Part shown: piece by piece, positions 9,645 through 19,000 of the stretch
Position numbering within the stretch: the stretch's first letter is position 1
How the letters are laid out: each line of letters begins with the position of its first letter
Source of the DNA: Rhodospirillum sp.
GTDB lineage: Bacteria; Pseudomonadota; Alphaproteobacteria; Dongiales; Dongiaceae
Length of the DNA: 64,000 nucleotides
Assembly: GCA_013822765.1 (NCBI GenBank)
Contig: PNKY01000008.1
Coordinates: forward strand, 1-64,000
Direction: 5' to 3'
Notes under the pieces: model-generated
The model's database searches: none
What the model was told of the DNA's origin: nothing
Seen by the model: the letters and a program-made list of their open reading frames with translations, nothing else
Position numbers and translations under genes: made by a program

Positions 9645-11075
9645 ATGGCTAGGCCCACCAAGCGCTGGTTCCAAGAGAGCGATCTTCTCGATGATGCCAT
9701 CGATGACAGCAGCCATCTCACCGGCGCGTCGCTACCCTCCCCCAGCTCCGGCGTCGTGCTCAGGGGCTTGCTGCCGCCGTTGTTCACCGTGAAGCCCGAC
9801 AACGTCGACTTCAACACGCTCAAGGCCGGCCACTACGACCCCGCCTCGTACTACGCGGCGCAGGAGGGCAGCGACACCGTGGTGCTGCCGCTGAACCAGG
9901 CCAAGGCCGATGCGATCGGCTATGACGCCACACGCACTTTCCAGGCCGGCCTGGGCAACGACACTGTGACCGGCGGCGGACTCAACGACCTGGTCTACGG
10001 CGGCCACGGCAATGACCGCCTCTACGGCAACAACGGCAACGACGCCTTGTTGGGCGGCGAAGGCCACGACTGGCTTATCGGCGCCAAGGGCAATGACCTC
10101 CTCTGGGCCGGCGCCGGCATCGACTACATCGATGCCGGCGCCGGAAACGACATCATCGTCGCAAACGACGATGACGGGCATCTGCTCGACCTGTTCGAGA
10201 AAGCACCTCTTCCGGGGGGCGGCGAGGTGTCCCGGGACTACATCAATGCCGGCGCCGGCGACGATCGCATCCTTGCAACGCACGAAGATTTCGTCTTCGG
10301 CGGAAGCGGCAATGACCGTATCGAGCTTGTCGATTGCACCGACGCCTACGGATTTGGGGACGCCATCGGCGGAAACGGCGACGACATAATTGTCGGTTCG
10401 GATGACGAATTCGGCGAGTGGATATCCACCGGCAGCAGCGACCTGCTCTGGCCGACTGAATTTTGGACGCCAGAGAACGAGGCGGCCTTCGGCGGTTTCA
10501 ACGACACGGTCATCGGCGGCGGCGGCAATGACCGCATCATGACCATGATGTACTGCAATGCCACAGTCGATACGGGCATTGGCGATGATACGGTGTGGGT
10601 CATCGGCCTTCGCGACGTCATATCGATGGGCGACGACAATGACACGCTGGTGCTACTTGGCGGCGCCTGCAAGGCCGATCTAGGTGACGGTAACGATGTG
10701 TTCGAATTTGTCCGTGAGGCGCACGACAACCCCAACATCTCCGAGATCACGTTGGGCGCGGGAGCCGACAAGCTGTTCTTCAATACCAACGAGTGGTTGA
10801 CCAGCGGCGACCAGCAGCCGCTGTCCGAGGCGCCATGGATTCTCGATTTCAATCCAAGCACCGACGTGATCAGCCAGATCAACATCACAAATGTCGACGA
10901 TATCGCTGCATCGCTGGTTCCGCGCTATATCTACGCCGTCAACATCACGGGCGGCAGCGCGTTGATCTACGATCACCCTACTCGCGACGCCGACGACTTC
11001 TGCTTCGCCAGGTTCGCGGGCGTCACCGCCGATGTGCTGCAGGCCAGCATCGAACTCCACACGACCTTCGTCTAG
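9645..11075 (+). CDS. RTX-type calcium-binding repeat protein, tandem paralogue 1
   Basis: This 476-residue protein has no N-terminal signal. Residues 1-60 are a Pro-rich lead ('PDNVDFNTLKAGHYDPASYY' shared with paralogue 2). The middle carries RTX-like repeats ('GGHGNDRLYGNNGNDALLGGEGHDWLIG', 'AGAGNDIIVAND'). The C-terminal 200 residues are less repetitive but well conserved with the neighbour ('MMYCNA', 'GGACKADLGDGNDVFEF', 'LTSGDQQPLSEAPWILDF', 'DDFCFARFAG'). Three Cys are conserved between the two proteins, unusual for RTX proteins. Likely exported by a type I system not in this window (inference). An AGAGGG motif precedes the ATG. No enzymatic domain seen. Confidence 0.85.
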   Translation: MARPTKRWFQESDLLDDAIDDSSHLTGASLPSPSSGVVLRGLLPPLFTVKPDNVDFNTLKAGHYDPASYYAAQEGSDTVVLPLNQAKADAIGYDATRTFQAGLGNDTVTGGGLNDLVYGGHGNDRLYGNNGNDALLGGEGHDWLIGAKGNDLLWAGAGIDYIDAGAGNDIIVANDDDGHLLDLFEKAPLPGGGEVSRDYINAGAGDDRILATHEDFVFGGSGNDRIELVDCTDAYGFGDAIGGNGDDIIVGSDDEFGEWISTGSSDLLWPTEFWTPENEAAFGGFNDTVIGGGGNDRIMTMMYCNATVDTGIGDDTVWVIGLRDVISMGDDNDTLVLLGGACKADLGDGNDVFEFVREAHDNPNISEITLGAGADKLFFNTNEWLTSGDQQPLSEAPWILDFNPSTDVISQINITNVDDIAASLVPRYIYAVNITGGSALIYDHPTRDADDFCFARFAGVTADVLQASIELHTTFV

Positions 11076-11134
11076 TCCACCCCCTGGGCAGCGAGCGGCT
11101 CGTCTCCGCCGGCCGCCTTTTTGCCGACCTTTCC

Positions 11135-11150
11135 TGTGACCGCGATCACA
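11135..11150. promoter_or_regulatory. Perfect CRP-type site upstream of RTX paralogue 2
   Basis: TGTGA-N6-TCACA (TGTGACCGCGATCACA) matches the CRP consensus at all ten half-site positions. Its centre (11142.5) is 99.5 bp from the ATG at 11242. Suggests control by a Crp/Fnr-family regulator. Confidence 0.6.
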
Positions 11151-11241
11151 AACGCGTGCGGGCGACGCTTCGCGTCAAACCCCGGCGCCTGATGCGCGAC
11201 CAAGCAGCGGGGACAGCCCAAGTATTCGATAGAGGTGGCTC

Positions 11242-12690
11242 ATGGCCAAGTCCTTCAAGCGGCTATTTGACCGCGACGATCTGCTCGCCCGTGGTACCGG
11301 TTCCGAAACATTCATCTGGATCCCGCCGCCGCCCCTCCCGGGCGGTCCGGCCGCTGGCCCTGGCGATGTGCTCAATCCCGGGCCGTTGCCGCCGCTGTTC
11401 ACGCCCAGCCCCGACAACGTCAACTTCAACACCCTCAAGGCCAACCAGTACGACCCGGCCTCATACTATTCTGCCTTGCGCGGTGACGATTTCGTGGTGT
11501 TGCCGGCGGATCAGGCCAAGGCGGATGCCATCGGCTATGATCCGACGCAGATCTTCTACGGTGCGGCCGGCAACGATTTCATCGTCGGCGGCGCGTTGAA
11601 CGACCTGATCAGCGGCGATGACGCCAACGACCGCATCTTCAGCAACGCGGGCGACGACATCCTGGCCGGCGGCAACGGCAACGATCAGCTGTTCGCCGCC
11701 GCCGGCAATGACATTCTCTACGCCGGTATCGGAATCGACTACCTCGATGCAGGCGCCGGCAACGACGTCATCGTCGCCACCGAGACCGATCAGCTGGTCA
11801 ATGAGGACCTGGATGAAGCGCCGCATCCGTTCGGCGATCCGTTTGGCGTGTTGCGCGATGAGATCTATGGCGGATCTGGAAACGACCTCATCCTGGCGAC
11901 CAACGAGGATCACGTGGATGGCGGAAGCGGCAACGATCTGATTGCGCTGGCTGCCGACGGCGATGCGGCGGGGTTCGGCTACGCCGCGGGCTGGAACGGG
12001 GACGACATCGTCCTCGGTTCGAAGGCAGACGACTGGATCGGCACCGGCGCCGACTGGCTGTTCTGGTATGCTGACATGTGGAATGCCGCCAATAAGGCCG
12101 CCTACGGCGGGTTCAATGACGTCGTGGTCAGCGGCGACGGCGACGATCACATCCAAACCATGTTCTATTGCAACGCCAATGTCGACACCGGAGCCGGCAA
12201 CGACGATGTCTTTGTTCTTGGTCTCTTCGACGTCATATCGATGGGCGACGGATACGACGAGTTGACCCTCTTTGGCGGCGCATGCAAAGCCGACCTCGGC
12301 GCCGGCATAGACGTCTTCTCGATGACCCGCGCCGCGTGGGACAATCCGAACGTGTCGGAGATCACCCTGGGCAGCGGCGCCGATATGGTCTTCTTCTCCA
12401 CCAACGAATGGCTGACCAACGGCGACGAGCAGCCGCAGTCGAAGGCGCCGTGGATCCTGGATTTCGATGTCGACGAGGACGAGATCGTCCAGATCGACGT
12501 GACGAACCTGGATGACCCCACCCAGTCGCTGAACGGCGACTACATCAAAGTGATCGACATCAAGGGCGGCAGCGCGCTCGTCTATGACGACCCGGTCGAC
12601 AACAGCGTCGATTTCTGCTTCGCCCGGTTCGCCGACGTCAGTGCCCAAGCGCTGCAGACCCATATCGAGACGAATACGATCTTCGCCTAA
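11242..12690 (+). CDS. RTX-type calcium-binding repeat protein, tandem paralogue 2
   Basis: This 482-residue protein is collinear with the preceding gene over its full length ('PDNVNFNTLKANQYDPASYY', 'QAKADAIGYDPTQIF', 'MFYCNANVDTGAGNDDVFVLGLFDVISMGDG', 'GGACKADLGAGIDVFSMTRAAWDNPNVSEITLG', 'DFCFARFADV'). It arose by tandem duplication and then diverged, mostly in the repeat region. GAGGTGG precedes the ATG. A hairpin-plus-T-run terminator follows 10 bp after the stop, so the pair forms its own unit. No enzymatic domain recognised. Confidence 0.85.
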   Translation: MAKSFKRLFDRDDLLARGTGSETFIWIPPPPLPGGPAAGPGDVLNPGPLPPLFTPSPDNVNFNTLKANQYDPASYYSALRGDDFVVLPADQAKADAIGYDPTQIFYGAAGNDFIVGGALNDLISGDDANDRIFSNAGDDILAGGNGNDQLFAAAGNDILYAGIGIDYLDAGAGNDVIVATETDQLVNEDLDEAPHPFGDPFGVLRDEIYGGSGNDLILATNEDHVDGGSGNDLIALAADGDAAGFGYAAGWNGDDIVLGSKADDWIGTGADWLFWYADMWNAANKAAYGGFNDVVVSGDGDDHIQTMFYCNANVDTGAGNDDVFVLGLFDVISMGDGYDELTLFGGACKADLGAGIDVFSMTRAAWDNPNVSEITLGSGADMVFFSTNEWLTNGDEQPQSKAPWILDFDVDEDEIVQIDVTNLDDPTQSLNGDYIKVIDIKGGSALVYDDPVDNSVDFCFARFADVSAQALQTHIETNTIFA

Positions 12691-12700
12691 TCGTCTGAAC

Positions 12701-12753
12701 GGCGGCGGTAAGCGATCTTCATTGCTTGCCGCCGCCTCTCTGCCTAATTTTTT
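12701..12753 (+). terminator. Rho-independent terminator after RTX paralogue 2
   Basis: GGCGGCGGTAAGC (12701-12713) pairs with GCTTGCCGCCGCC (12724-12736), 13 bp with one G-U wobble, loop 10 nt. A run of six T follows at 12748-12753. The T-run is 11 nt from the stem, slightly far. Confidence 0.6.
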
Positions 12754-12834
12754 GGCTGCATCGTGCGTTTCGGTTCCGTATAACCGATTGGCAGAACAGC
12801 GCGCGCATCTGCGCGGCACGGCGATTGGGGGCGG

Positions 12835-14481
12835 ATGGACGGGGCTTATCTAGGCATTTTCATCGATACGCTTGTCATCCTGACGGCTGCGGTCGTCGGG
12901 GCCTCGCTCGCCGAGCGGTTAAAGCTCAGCTCCATCATCGGCTATCTCGCGGCCGGACTGCTCATCGGCCCTGCCTTCCTCGACCTGATCGGGGATGTCC
13001 ACGCGCCGCAGGCCCTGGCGGAGCTCGGCATCGTCTTCCTGCTCTTTACCGTGGGGCTTGAGCTGCCGCTCGAACGCCTGCGCCAACTCCCCCGCACCAT
13101 GTTCCTGCTGGGCGGCTTACAGGTGCTGGTGACCACCGCTCTGCTAGCAGGAATCTGCATGCTGGTCGGGCTCGGCGGTCCGGCCTCGGTCGCGATCGGC
13201 GCCGCCCTGTCGCTGTCGTCGACCGCGATCGTGCTGCGCCTGCTGGCGGAGCGGCGCGAGATGCATTCCCGGTTCGGCCGCGGCGCACTCGGCATCCTGA
13301 TGACCCAGGACCTGGCAGTCGGTCCGCTGCTCGTCCTCATTCCCGCCCTGCGCGGCACGCCGCTTGAGATGACCCAGGCGGTCGGCCTCAGCGTCCTCAA
13401 GGCGGTGGCCGTGACCATGCTCATCCTCGGCATCGGGCGCATCGTCCTGCGGCCGTTGATGAACGCCGTCGCCGCGACCCACAGCAAGGAAATCTTCGCC
13501 GCCCTGACGCTGCTGATCGTGCTCGCAGCCGGCGCGGTCACCCACACCGCCGGTCTTTCCATGGCGTTCGGCGCCCTGCTGGCCGGCATGCTGCTGGCGG
13601 ACACCGCCTATCGTCATCAGGTTGCGGCGGAGATCGAGCCGTTCCGCGGGCTGCTGCTGGGCCTGTTCTTCATGACGGTCGGCATGCTGCTCGAGACCGA
13701 CTTGCTGCCGCGCCACGGGCTCGAGATCCTGCTCATGTTGGCAGGGCTGCTTGCCATCAAGGGCATCGTCATCTTCGTCCTGTGCCAGCGCCTGTTCCTG
13801 ACCTCCGCCGGCTCGGTCCGGCTTGGCCTGGTGCTGGCGCAAGGCGGCGAGTTCGCCTTCGTGCTGTTCGCGCTCGCCGGCCGCGAGCAGCTGTTGTCGC
13901 CCGTGCTACAGCAGGAGCTGATCCTCGTCGTCGTGCTGTCGATGATGCTGACGCCGGCGCTGGCCCTGGCCGGCGATCGGCTCGCGCCACGGATCGCCCG
14001 CCGCACCGAGGTACCCGAGGACGCCCTGCCCTTCCTGCCCGAGGGAATCCACGATCACGTCATCATCGCCGGCTATGGCCGGATCGGCGCGGCAGTATCG
14101 TCGCGCATGGCCAAGGAGGAGATCCCCTGGGTTGCGATCGACAGCGATCCCAACAACGTCAACCGGGCGCGGCGCCACGGCTTGCCGGTTTATTACGGCG
14201 ACGCCGGCCGGATCGAGGTGATGGAGGCGCTCGGCCTCGCCGACGCCAAGGCCATGGTCATCGCCATCAACGATGCCGAGAAGGCGGTCCACCTGGTGGC
14301 GCTGGTCCACTACGTGCTGCCGGAGATGGTCATTCTCAGCCGGGCGTTCGACGACGAGCATGCCAAGGAGTTGCGGGACGCCGGCGCCCATCTGACCGTG
14401 CCCGAGCCCTCCTCGATCGGCGACACCATGTCCGACGCCCTGCTGAAGGCCCTTGCGCCGAAGCCCAGATTCGACGAATAG
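12835..14481 (+). CDS. KefB-type monovalent cation:proton antiporter (CPA2)
   Basis: Twelve or so membrane helices (residues 1-385) form the Na_H_exchanger domain ('IIGYLAAGLLIGP', 'ELGIVFLLFTVGLELPLERLRQL', 'LSLSSTAIVLRLLAERREMHSRFGR', 'GILMTQDLAVGPLLVLIP'). A C-terminal TrkA-N/RCK domain begins at about residue 402 ('HVIIAGYGRIGAAVSSRMAKE', Rossmann GxGxxG, then 'VAIDSDP'), binding NAD(H). It exchanges K+ or Na+ for H+ across the inner membrane. Length fits the KefB/KefC family. There is no KefF/KefG-type ancillary gene nearby. Confidence 0.88.
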   Translation: MDGAYLGIFIDTLVILTAAVVGASLAERLKLSSIIGYLAAGLLIGPAFLDLIGDVHAPQALAELGIVFLLFTVGLELPLERLRQLPRTMFLLGGLQVLVTTALLAGICMLVGLGGPASVAIGAALSLSSTAIVLRLLAERREMHSRFGRGALGILMTQDLAVGPLLVLIPALRGTPLEMTQAVGLSVLKAVAVTMLILGIGRIVLRPLMNAVAATHSKEIFAALTLLIVLAAGAVTHTAGLSMAFGALLAGMLLADTAYRHQVAAEIEPFRGLLLGLFFMTVGMLLETDLLPRHGLEILLMLAGLLAIKGIVIFVLCQRLFLTSAGSVRLGLVLAQGGEFAFVLFALAGREQLLSPVLQQELILVVVLSMMLTPALALAGDRLAPRIARRTEVPEDALPFLPEGIHDHVIIAGYGRIGAAVSSRMAKEEIPWVAIDSDPNNVNRARRHGLPVYYGDAGRIEVMEALGLADAKAMVIAINDAEKAVHLVALVHYVLPEMVILSRAFDDEHAKELRDAGAHLTVPEPSSIGDTMSDALLKALAPKPRFDE

Positions 14482-14522
14482 GCCGGCTGGCGCACCGGCC
14501 GGAATCGCCCTAGAATCCCGCC

Positions 14523-15170
14523 ATGCTGCTGGAAATCTTCTCCGACACGGTCTGCCCCTGGTGCTACATCGGCAAGCGCCGGCTGGAGCGCGCCTTGCGC
14601 CTGCGGCCGCAGCCCGGCCTTACCCGCCGCTGGCGGGCGTTCCAGCTCAATCCCGGCCTGCCCGCCTCGGGCATGGACCGGCGGCAATACGTCATCGCCA
14701 AGTTCGGCAGCCTGGAGCGGGCGCAACGGCTCTACGAAGCCGTGTCGCGGGTCGGCGCCCAGGAAGGCATCAAGTTCGACTTCGACCGAATCGTGCGCAC
14801 GCCCAACACCGTGCGCTCGCACCGCCTGCTCTACGCCGCCGCCGAGGAGGAGAGGCAGCCGGAACTGCTGGAGCTGATCTTCAAGGCCTATTTCAGCCAG
14901 GGTCAGGACATCGGCGATCCCGAGATCCTGTCCGAGCTCGGCGACAAAGCGGGTTTGTCCGGCGCGGCGATCGCCGACGCGTTGGTCGATGGCGGCCGGC
15001 TGGATTCGGCGATGACCGAAGACCTGCAGTCCCGCCGCATCGGCATCAACGGCGTGCCCTTCTTCGTCTTCAACGGCCGGTTCGGCCTGTCCGGCGCGCA
15101 GGAGCCGGAAGCGCTGCTCAACATGCTCGATCTGGCGCGCGAGGAAGACACCCATAAGGGCGTCGCCTGA
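14523..15170 (+). CDS. DsbA-family (FrnE-like) thiol-disulfide oxidoreductase
   Basis: This 215-residue thioredoxin-fold protein has the active site 'CPWCYIGKRRLE' at residues 12-23, as in the FrnE/2-hydroxychromene-2-carboxylate isomerase branch. The cis-Pro region is 'GINGVPFFVFNGRFGLSGAQ'. No signal peptide, so cytoplasmic. It probably handles protein or small-molecule disulfides. The sulfotransferase gene begins 7 bp after the stop, suggesting cotranscription. Confidence 0.88.
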   Translation: MLLEIFSDTVCPWCYIGKRRLERALRLRPQPGLTRRWRAFQLNPGLPASGMDRRQYVIAKFGSLERAQRLYEAVSRVGAQEGIKFDFDRIVRTPNTVRSHRLLYAAAEEERQPELLELIFKAYFSQGQDIGDPEILSELGDKAGLSGAAIADALVDGGRLDSAMTEDLQSRRIGINGVPFFVFNGRFGLSGAQEPEALLNMLDLAREEDTHKGVA

Positions 15171-15177
15171 TCTGTCC

Positions 15178-15993
15178 ATGACAGCGCCCGGCAAATTCCA
15201 GAAGCCGGCGCGCCGGTTGCGGCCGTTCCGTCGCCTCCGCAAGTCCGTCAGCCGCTGGCAGCGGCGCATTGCCATCGGCCTTGGATTGGCGCCGCCGCTG
15301 GCCAACCGCGGTTACATGATCTGCGCGACCTCCCGAACCGGGAGCACGTATCTCTGCCAGTTGCTCAGCAGCACCGGCGTGCTTGGCAATCCCCGGGAGT
15401 ACTTCAATACCGCCGGCCAACGCCGACGCTTCGACCCGGCCTATCCCACCGACCGTCAGGCGCAGCTCGATATCGTCCGGACCAGGGGCGCCACTGGCAA
15501 CGGCATCTACGCCGTCAAGATCATCGGCCCGCAGTTGCTGTCGCTGGCCGGCAGCACCGACCCCTTCCGCGATCTGCCCAACCTGGCGGTGGTCAGGATC
15601 CGTCGTCGCGATCGGCTTGGCCAGGCCATATCGCTGGCGCGCGCCCGGCAGACCGGTCAATTCATCGCCACCGATCAGCCAAGAGGTGCGCCGGCCTACG
15701 ATGCCGGCGCCATCCGTCATGGCCTGCGCTCGATCGAACGGCAGGAGGCGATCTGGGACGCGGCGATCGGGCGGTTGGGCGTCCAGCCTTTGTCCATCGC
15801 CTATGAGGATATCCTCGCCGACCCGCAACTCGTCGTCGACCGAATCGCGGGGCTCATGAGGTTGACGCTGCCGGTTCCGATCGATCGCGCAGTCATCACT
15901 CAAACCATGCAGCGCGATCAGCAAAACGCCGAGTGGCGCGCAAGTTTCCTGGCCGATACCGGCGACGAGTTCCGTCACCTCGCGAGCCGCTAG
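15178..15993 (+). CDS. Stf0-family sulfotransferase
   Basis: The N-terminal 50 residues are very basic. The PAPS-binding loop is 'ICATSRTGSTYLCQLL', followed by 'GVLGNPREYFN' as in Stf0-type sulfotransferases (the family of mycobacterial trehalose 2-sulfotransferase). The 'VVRIRRRDRLGQAISLARARQTGQF' segment matches the 3'-phosphate-binding Arg/Ser region, and 'PLSIAYEDILADP' the family C-terminal motif. It would transfer sulfate from PAPS to a sugar or lipid hydroxyl; the acceptor is unknown. Downstream of and close to the FrnE-like gene. Confidence 0.82.
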   Translation: MTAPGKFQKPARRLRPFRRLRKSVSRWQRRIAIGLGLAPPLANRGYMICATSRTGSTYLCQLLSSTGVLGNPREYFNTAGQRRRFDPAYPTDRQAQLDIVRTRGATGNGIYAVKIIGPQLLSLAGSTDPFRDLPNLAVVRIRRRDRLGQAISLARARQTGQFIATDQPRGAPAYDAGAIRHGLRSIERQEAIWDAAIGRLGVQPLSIAYEDILADPQLVVDRIAGLMRLTLPVPIDRAVITQTMQRDQQNAEWRASFLADTGDEFRHLASR

Positions 15994-16012
15994 CCCACAC
16001 GCGCCCGCCGCG

Positions 16013-19000
16013 TCACGCCGCCATGCTCGCCAGATTCTGCATCAGCTTCTTGACGCCATTCATGCGCGCCTTGGTGTCGGCCCAGTCCTGGCGATAGACC
16101 AAGCGGTGATCCGGGCGCAGCGTCACGATGCTCTGGCGCTTGGTGATGAATTCGACCAGCTTCTCCGGCCGTGCGAAGCGGTTGTCCTTGAACGCGATCA
16201 CGGCGCCCTTGGGCCCGATCTCCAGCCGCTCCACGCCGGACGACCGGCACAGTTGCTTGAACGCCACCACCTGCAGCAGGTTCTCCGCCTCCACCGGCAG
16301 CGGGCCGAAACGGTCGATCAGCTCGGCCGCAAAGGCGTCGATCTCTTGCTCGGTCGCGAGGTCCGCCAGCCGTCGATAAAGGCCGAGGCGAACGTTGAGG
16401 TCCTGCACGTAGCTCTCGGGTATCAGCACCGGCATGCTGATGTTGATCTGCGGGGTCCAGTCCTGCGCCGCTACCTTCTCCGTGCCGCGCGCCTCACGCA
16501 CCGCCTCTTCCAACAGGTGCTGGTAGAGTTCGACGCCGACCTCGCGCACATGGCCCGATTGCTCGTCGCCCAGCAGGTTGCCGGCGCCGCGGATGTCGAG
16601 GTCATGACTGGCGAGGGTGAAGCCCGCGCCCAGCTGGTCGAGGGTCTGCATCACCTCGAGGCGGCGCTGCGCGGTCTCGGTCAGCGCCTTGCCCGGCGGC
16701 GTGGTCAGGTAGGCGTAGCCGCGCAGCTTCGACCGGCCGATGCGCCCGCGTAGCTGGTAGAGCTGCGCCAGGCCGAACATGTCGGCGCGGTGGATGACCA
16801 TGGTGTTGGCGGTCGGGATGTCGAGCCCGGACTCGATGATGTTGGTCGCCAGCAGCAGTTCGTAGCTGCCGTCATAGAAGGCGTTCATCGCCTTCTCGAG
16901 CGCGGTCGGCGACATCCGGCCGTGCGCCATCACGAACTTGATCTCCGGCACCAGGCTGCGCAGGCGCGCCGCGACGGTCTCCAGGTCCTCGATGCGCGGG
17001 CAGACATAGAAGATCTGGCCGCCGCGGAAATGCTCGCGCATGATCGCCTCGCGCACGATCACCGGATCGTACGGCAGCACGAAAGTGCGCACCGCCAGCC
17101 GGTCGACCGGCGGCGTGGTGATGAGGCTCATTTCGCGGATGTTGGACAGCGCCAACTGCAGGGTGCGCGGGATCGGCGTCGCGGTCAGCGTCAGCACATG
17201 CACGTCGCCGCGCATCTCCTTCAGCCGCTCCTTCTGCACGACGCCAAAATGCTGCTCCTCGTCGACGATCAGCAGGCCGAGCTTGGCGAACTCGAGGCTC
17301 TTGGCCAGCAGCGCATGGGTGCCGATGACGATGTCCACCCGGCCCGCCTTCAGCTTGTCCTTGGTGTCCGCCATGTCCTTCGCCGTGACCAGGCGCGACA
17401 TCTGTCGGATGGTGATGGGGAAGCCCTGGAAGCGCTCGGTGAAGGTCTTGAAATGCTGACGGCACAGCAGCGTCGTGGGCGTTACCACCGCGACCTGCTT
17501 GCCGGACATGGCGGCGACGAAGGCCGCGCGCAGCGCGACCTCGGTCTTGCCGAAGCCGACGTCGCCGCACACCAGGCGGTCCATCGGCCGGCCGTTCGCC
17601 AAGTCGCCGATCACTTCGACGATCGCGCGCTGCTGGTCCTCGGTCTCGGCATAGGGGAAGCGGGCGCAGAATTCGTCGAATAGGCCTTCGGCCGGCTGCA
17701 GCACGTCGGCGGTCTTGATCTGGCGCAGGGCCGCGGTCTTCATCAGCTGGTTGGCGATGTCGCGGATGCGCTGCTTGACCCGCGCCTTGCGCGCCTGCCA
17801 GGCGGCTCCGCCCATCTTGTCGAGCGCGACGATCGTCTCCTCGCCGCCATAGCGGCTGAGGACGTCGATATTCTCGACCGGCACGAACAGCTTGTCGCCG
17901 CCGTCATAGATCACGCGCAGGCAGTCGTGCGGCGCGCCGCCGACATCCAGCGCCACCAGGCCCTCGTAGCGCCCGATGCCGTGATCGATGTGGACGACGA
18001 AATCGCCGGCATGGAAATTCGCCAACTCATGCAGGAAGGCATCGGCCTTCTTTTTCTTCGCGACCGTGCGGAACATACGGTCGCCCAGGATGTCCTGCTC
18101 GGTCAGCACCACCGCGCGGTCGGTCTGGAAGCCGTTCTCCAGCGACAGCACGGCGCGGCCCAGAGTGCCGACTGGCAGCGCTCCGAAGGCGTCCCAGCTC
18201 TCGACATTCTCCTGCTGCGCCAGCCCATGCTCGCTCAGCAGGTGCCCCAGGCGCTCGAGCGCGCCAGTCGATCCGGCCGTCAGCAGCACATGGCGATCTT
18301 GTTGCTGCTCGTTGCGCGCGAAGGCGGCGACGGCCTGGTACAGGTTGACGTCCGGATTGGCGCGCGCCTCGGCGAAGCTCTTGCCGAACCGCCCGGATCC
18401 GTTCAGCCAACCGCCCTCATCCGGCGCACCGAAGGGATGCAGCGCCAGCGACACGCGCTTCCCGGTGAACTCCCGCCAGGCATTCTCGCCGATATGGAGC
18501 CTTCCGACCGGCAGCGGTCGATAGACCGGCGCGCCGCTCTCGCGCTCGGCCGCCTGCAGATCGCGCCGCGCCTGGTAGAAGTCCTGGATCATCTCCAGCC
18601 GCGCCTTCACCGCCTCGTCGACCTGGTGGTCGAGGGTGACGATGGCGCGCGGCAGATAGGAGTCGAACGGCACCAGCTCGATTCCGAACAGCGGCAGCCA
18701 ATGCTCCATGCCGGGGAACTGCCGGCCGGCGCTGATCGCCTCGTACAGCGGATCGTCGGCGCCGGAGGTGCCGAATTCGCTGCGGTAGTTGGTGCGGAAA
18801 TGCTCGATCGCGTCGGGCGTCAACTGCAGCTCGTTGATCGGCCGCAGCGCGAACTCGTCGACCTTGCCGAGGCTGCGCTGCGACAGCGGATCGAACAGCC
18901 GCAGATCCTCGACCTCGTCGCCGAAGAAATCGACCCGGATCGGCATGCTGGTGCCGGGCGGGAACAGGTCAACGATGCCGCCGCGCACCGCGAACTCGCC

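Noticed and set aside
11085..11122. Terminator after RTX paralogue 1
   Set aside because: Only a 4-bp stem (CGAG/CTCG) before the T-run at about 11118; too weak.
15178..15993. Sulfotransferase as part of the sphingolipid system
   Set aside because: It lies more than 20 kb away with housekeeping genes between; nothing in the sequence ties it to the lipid locus.
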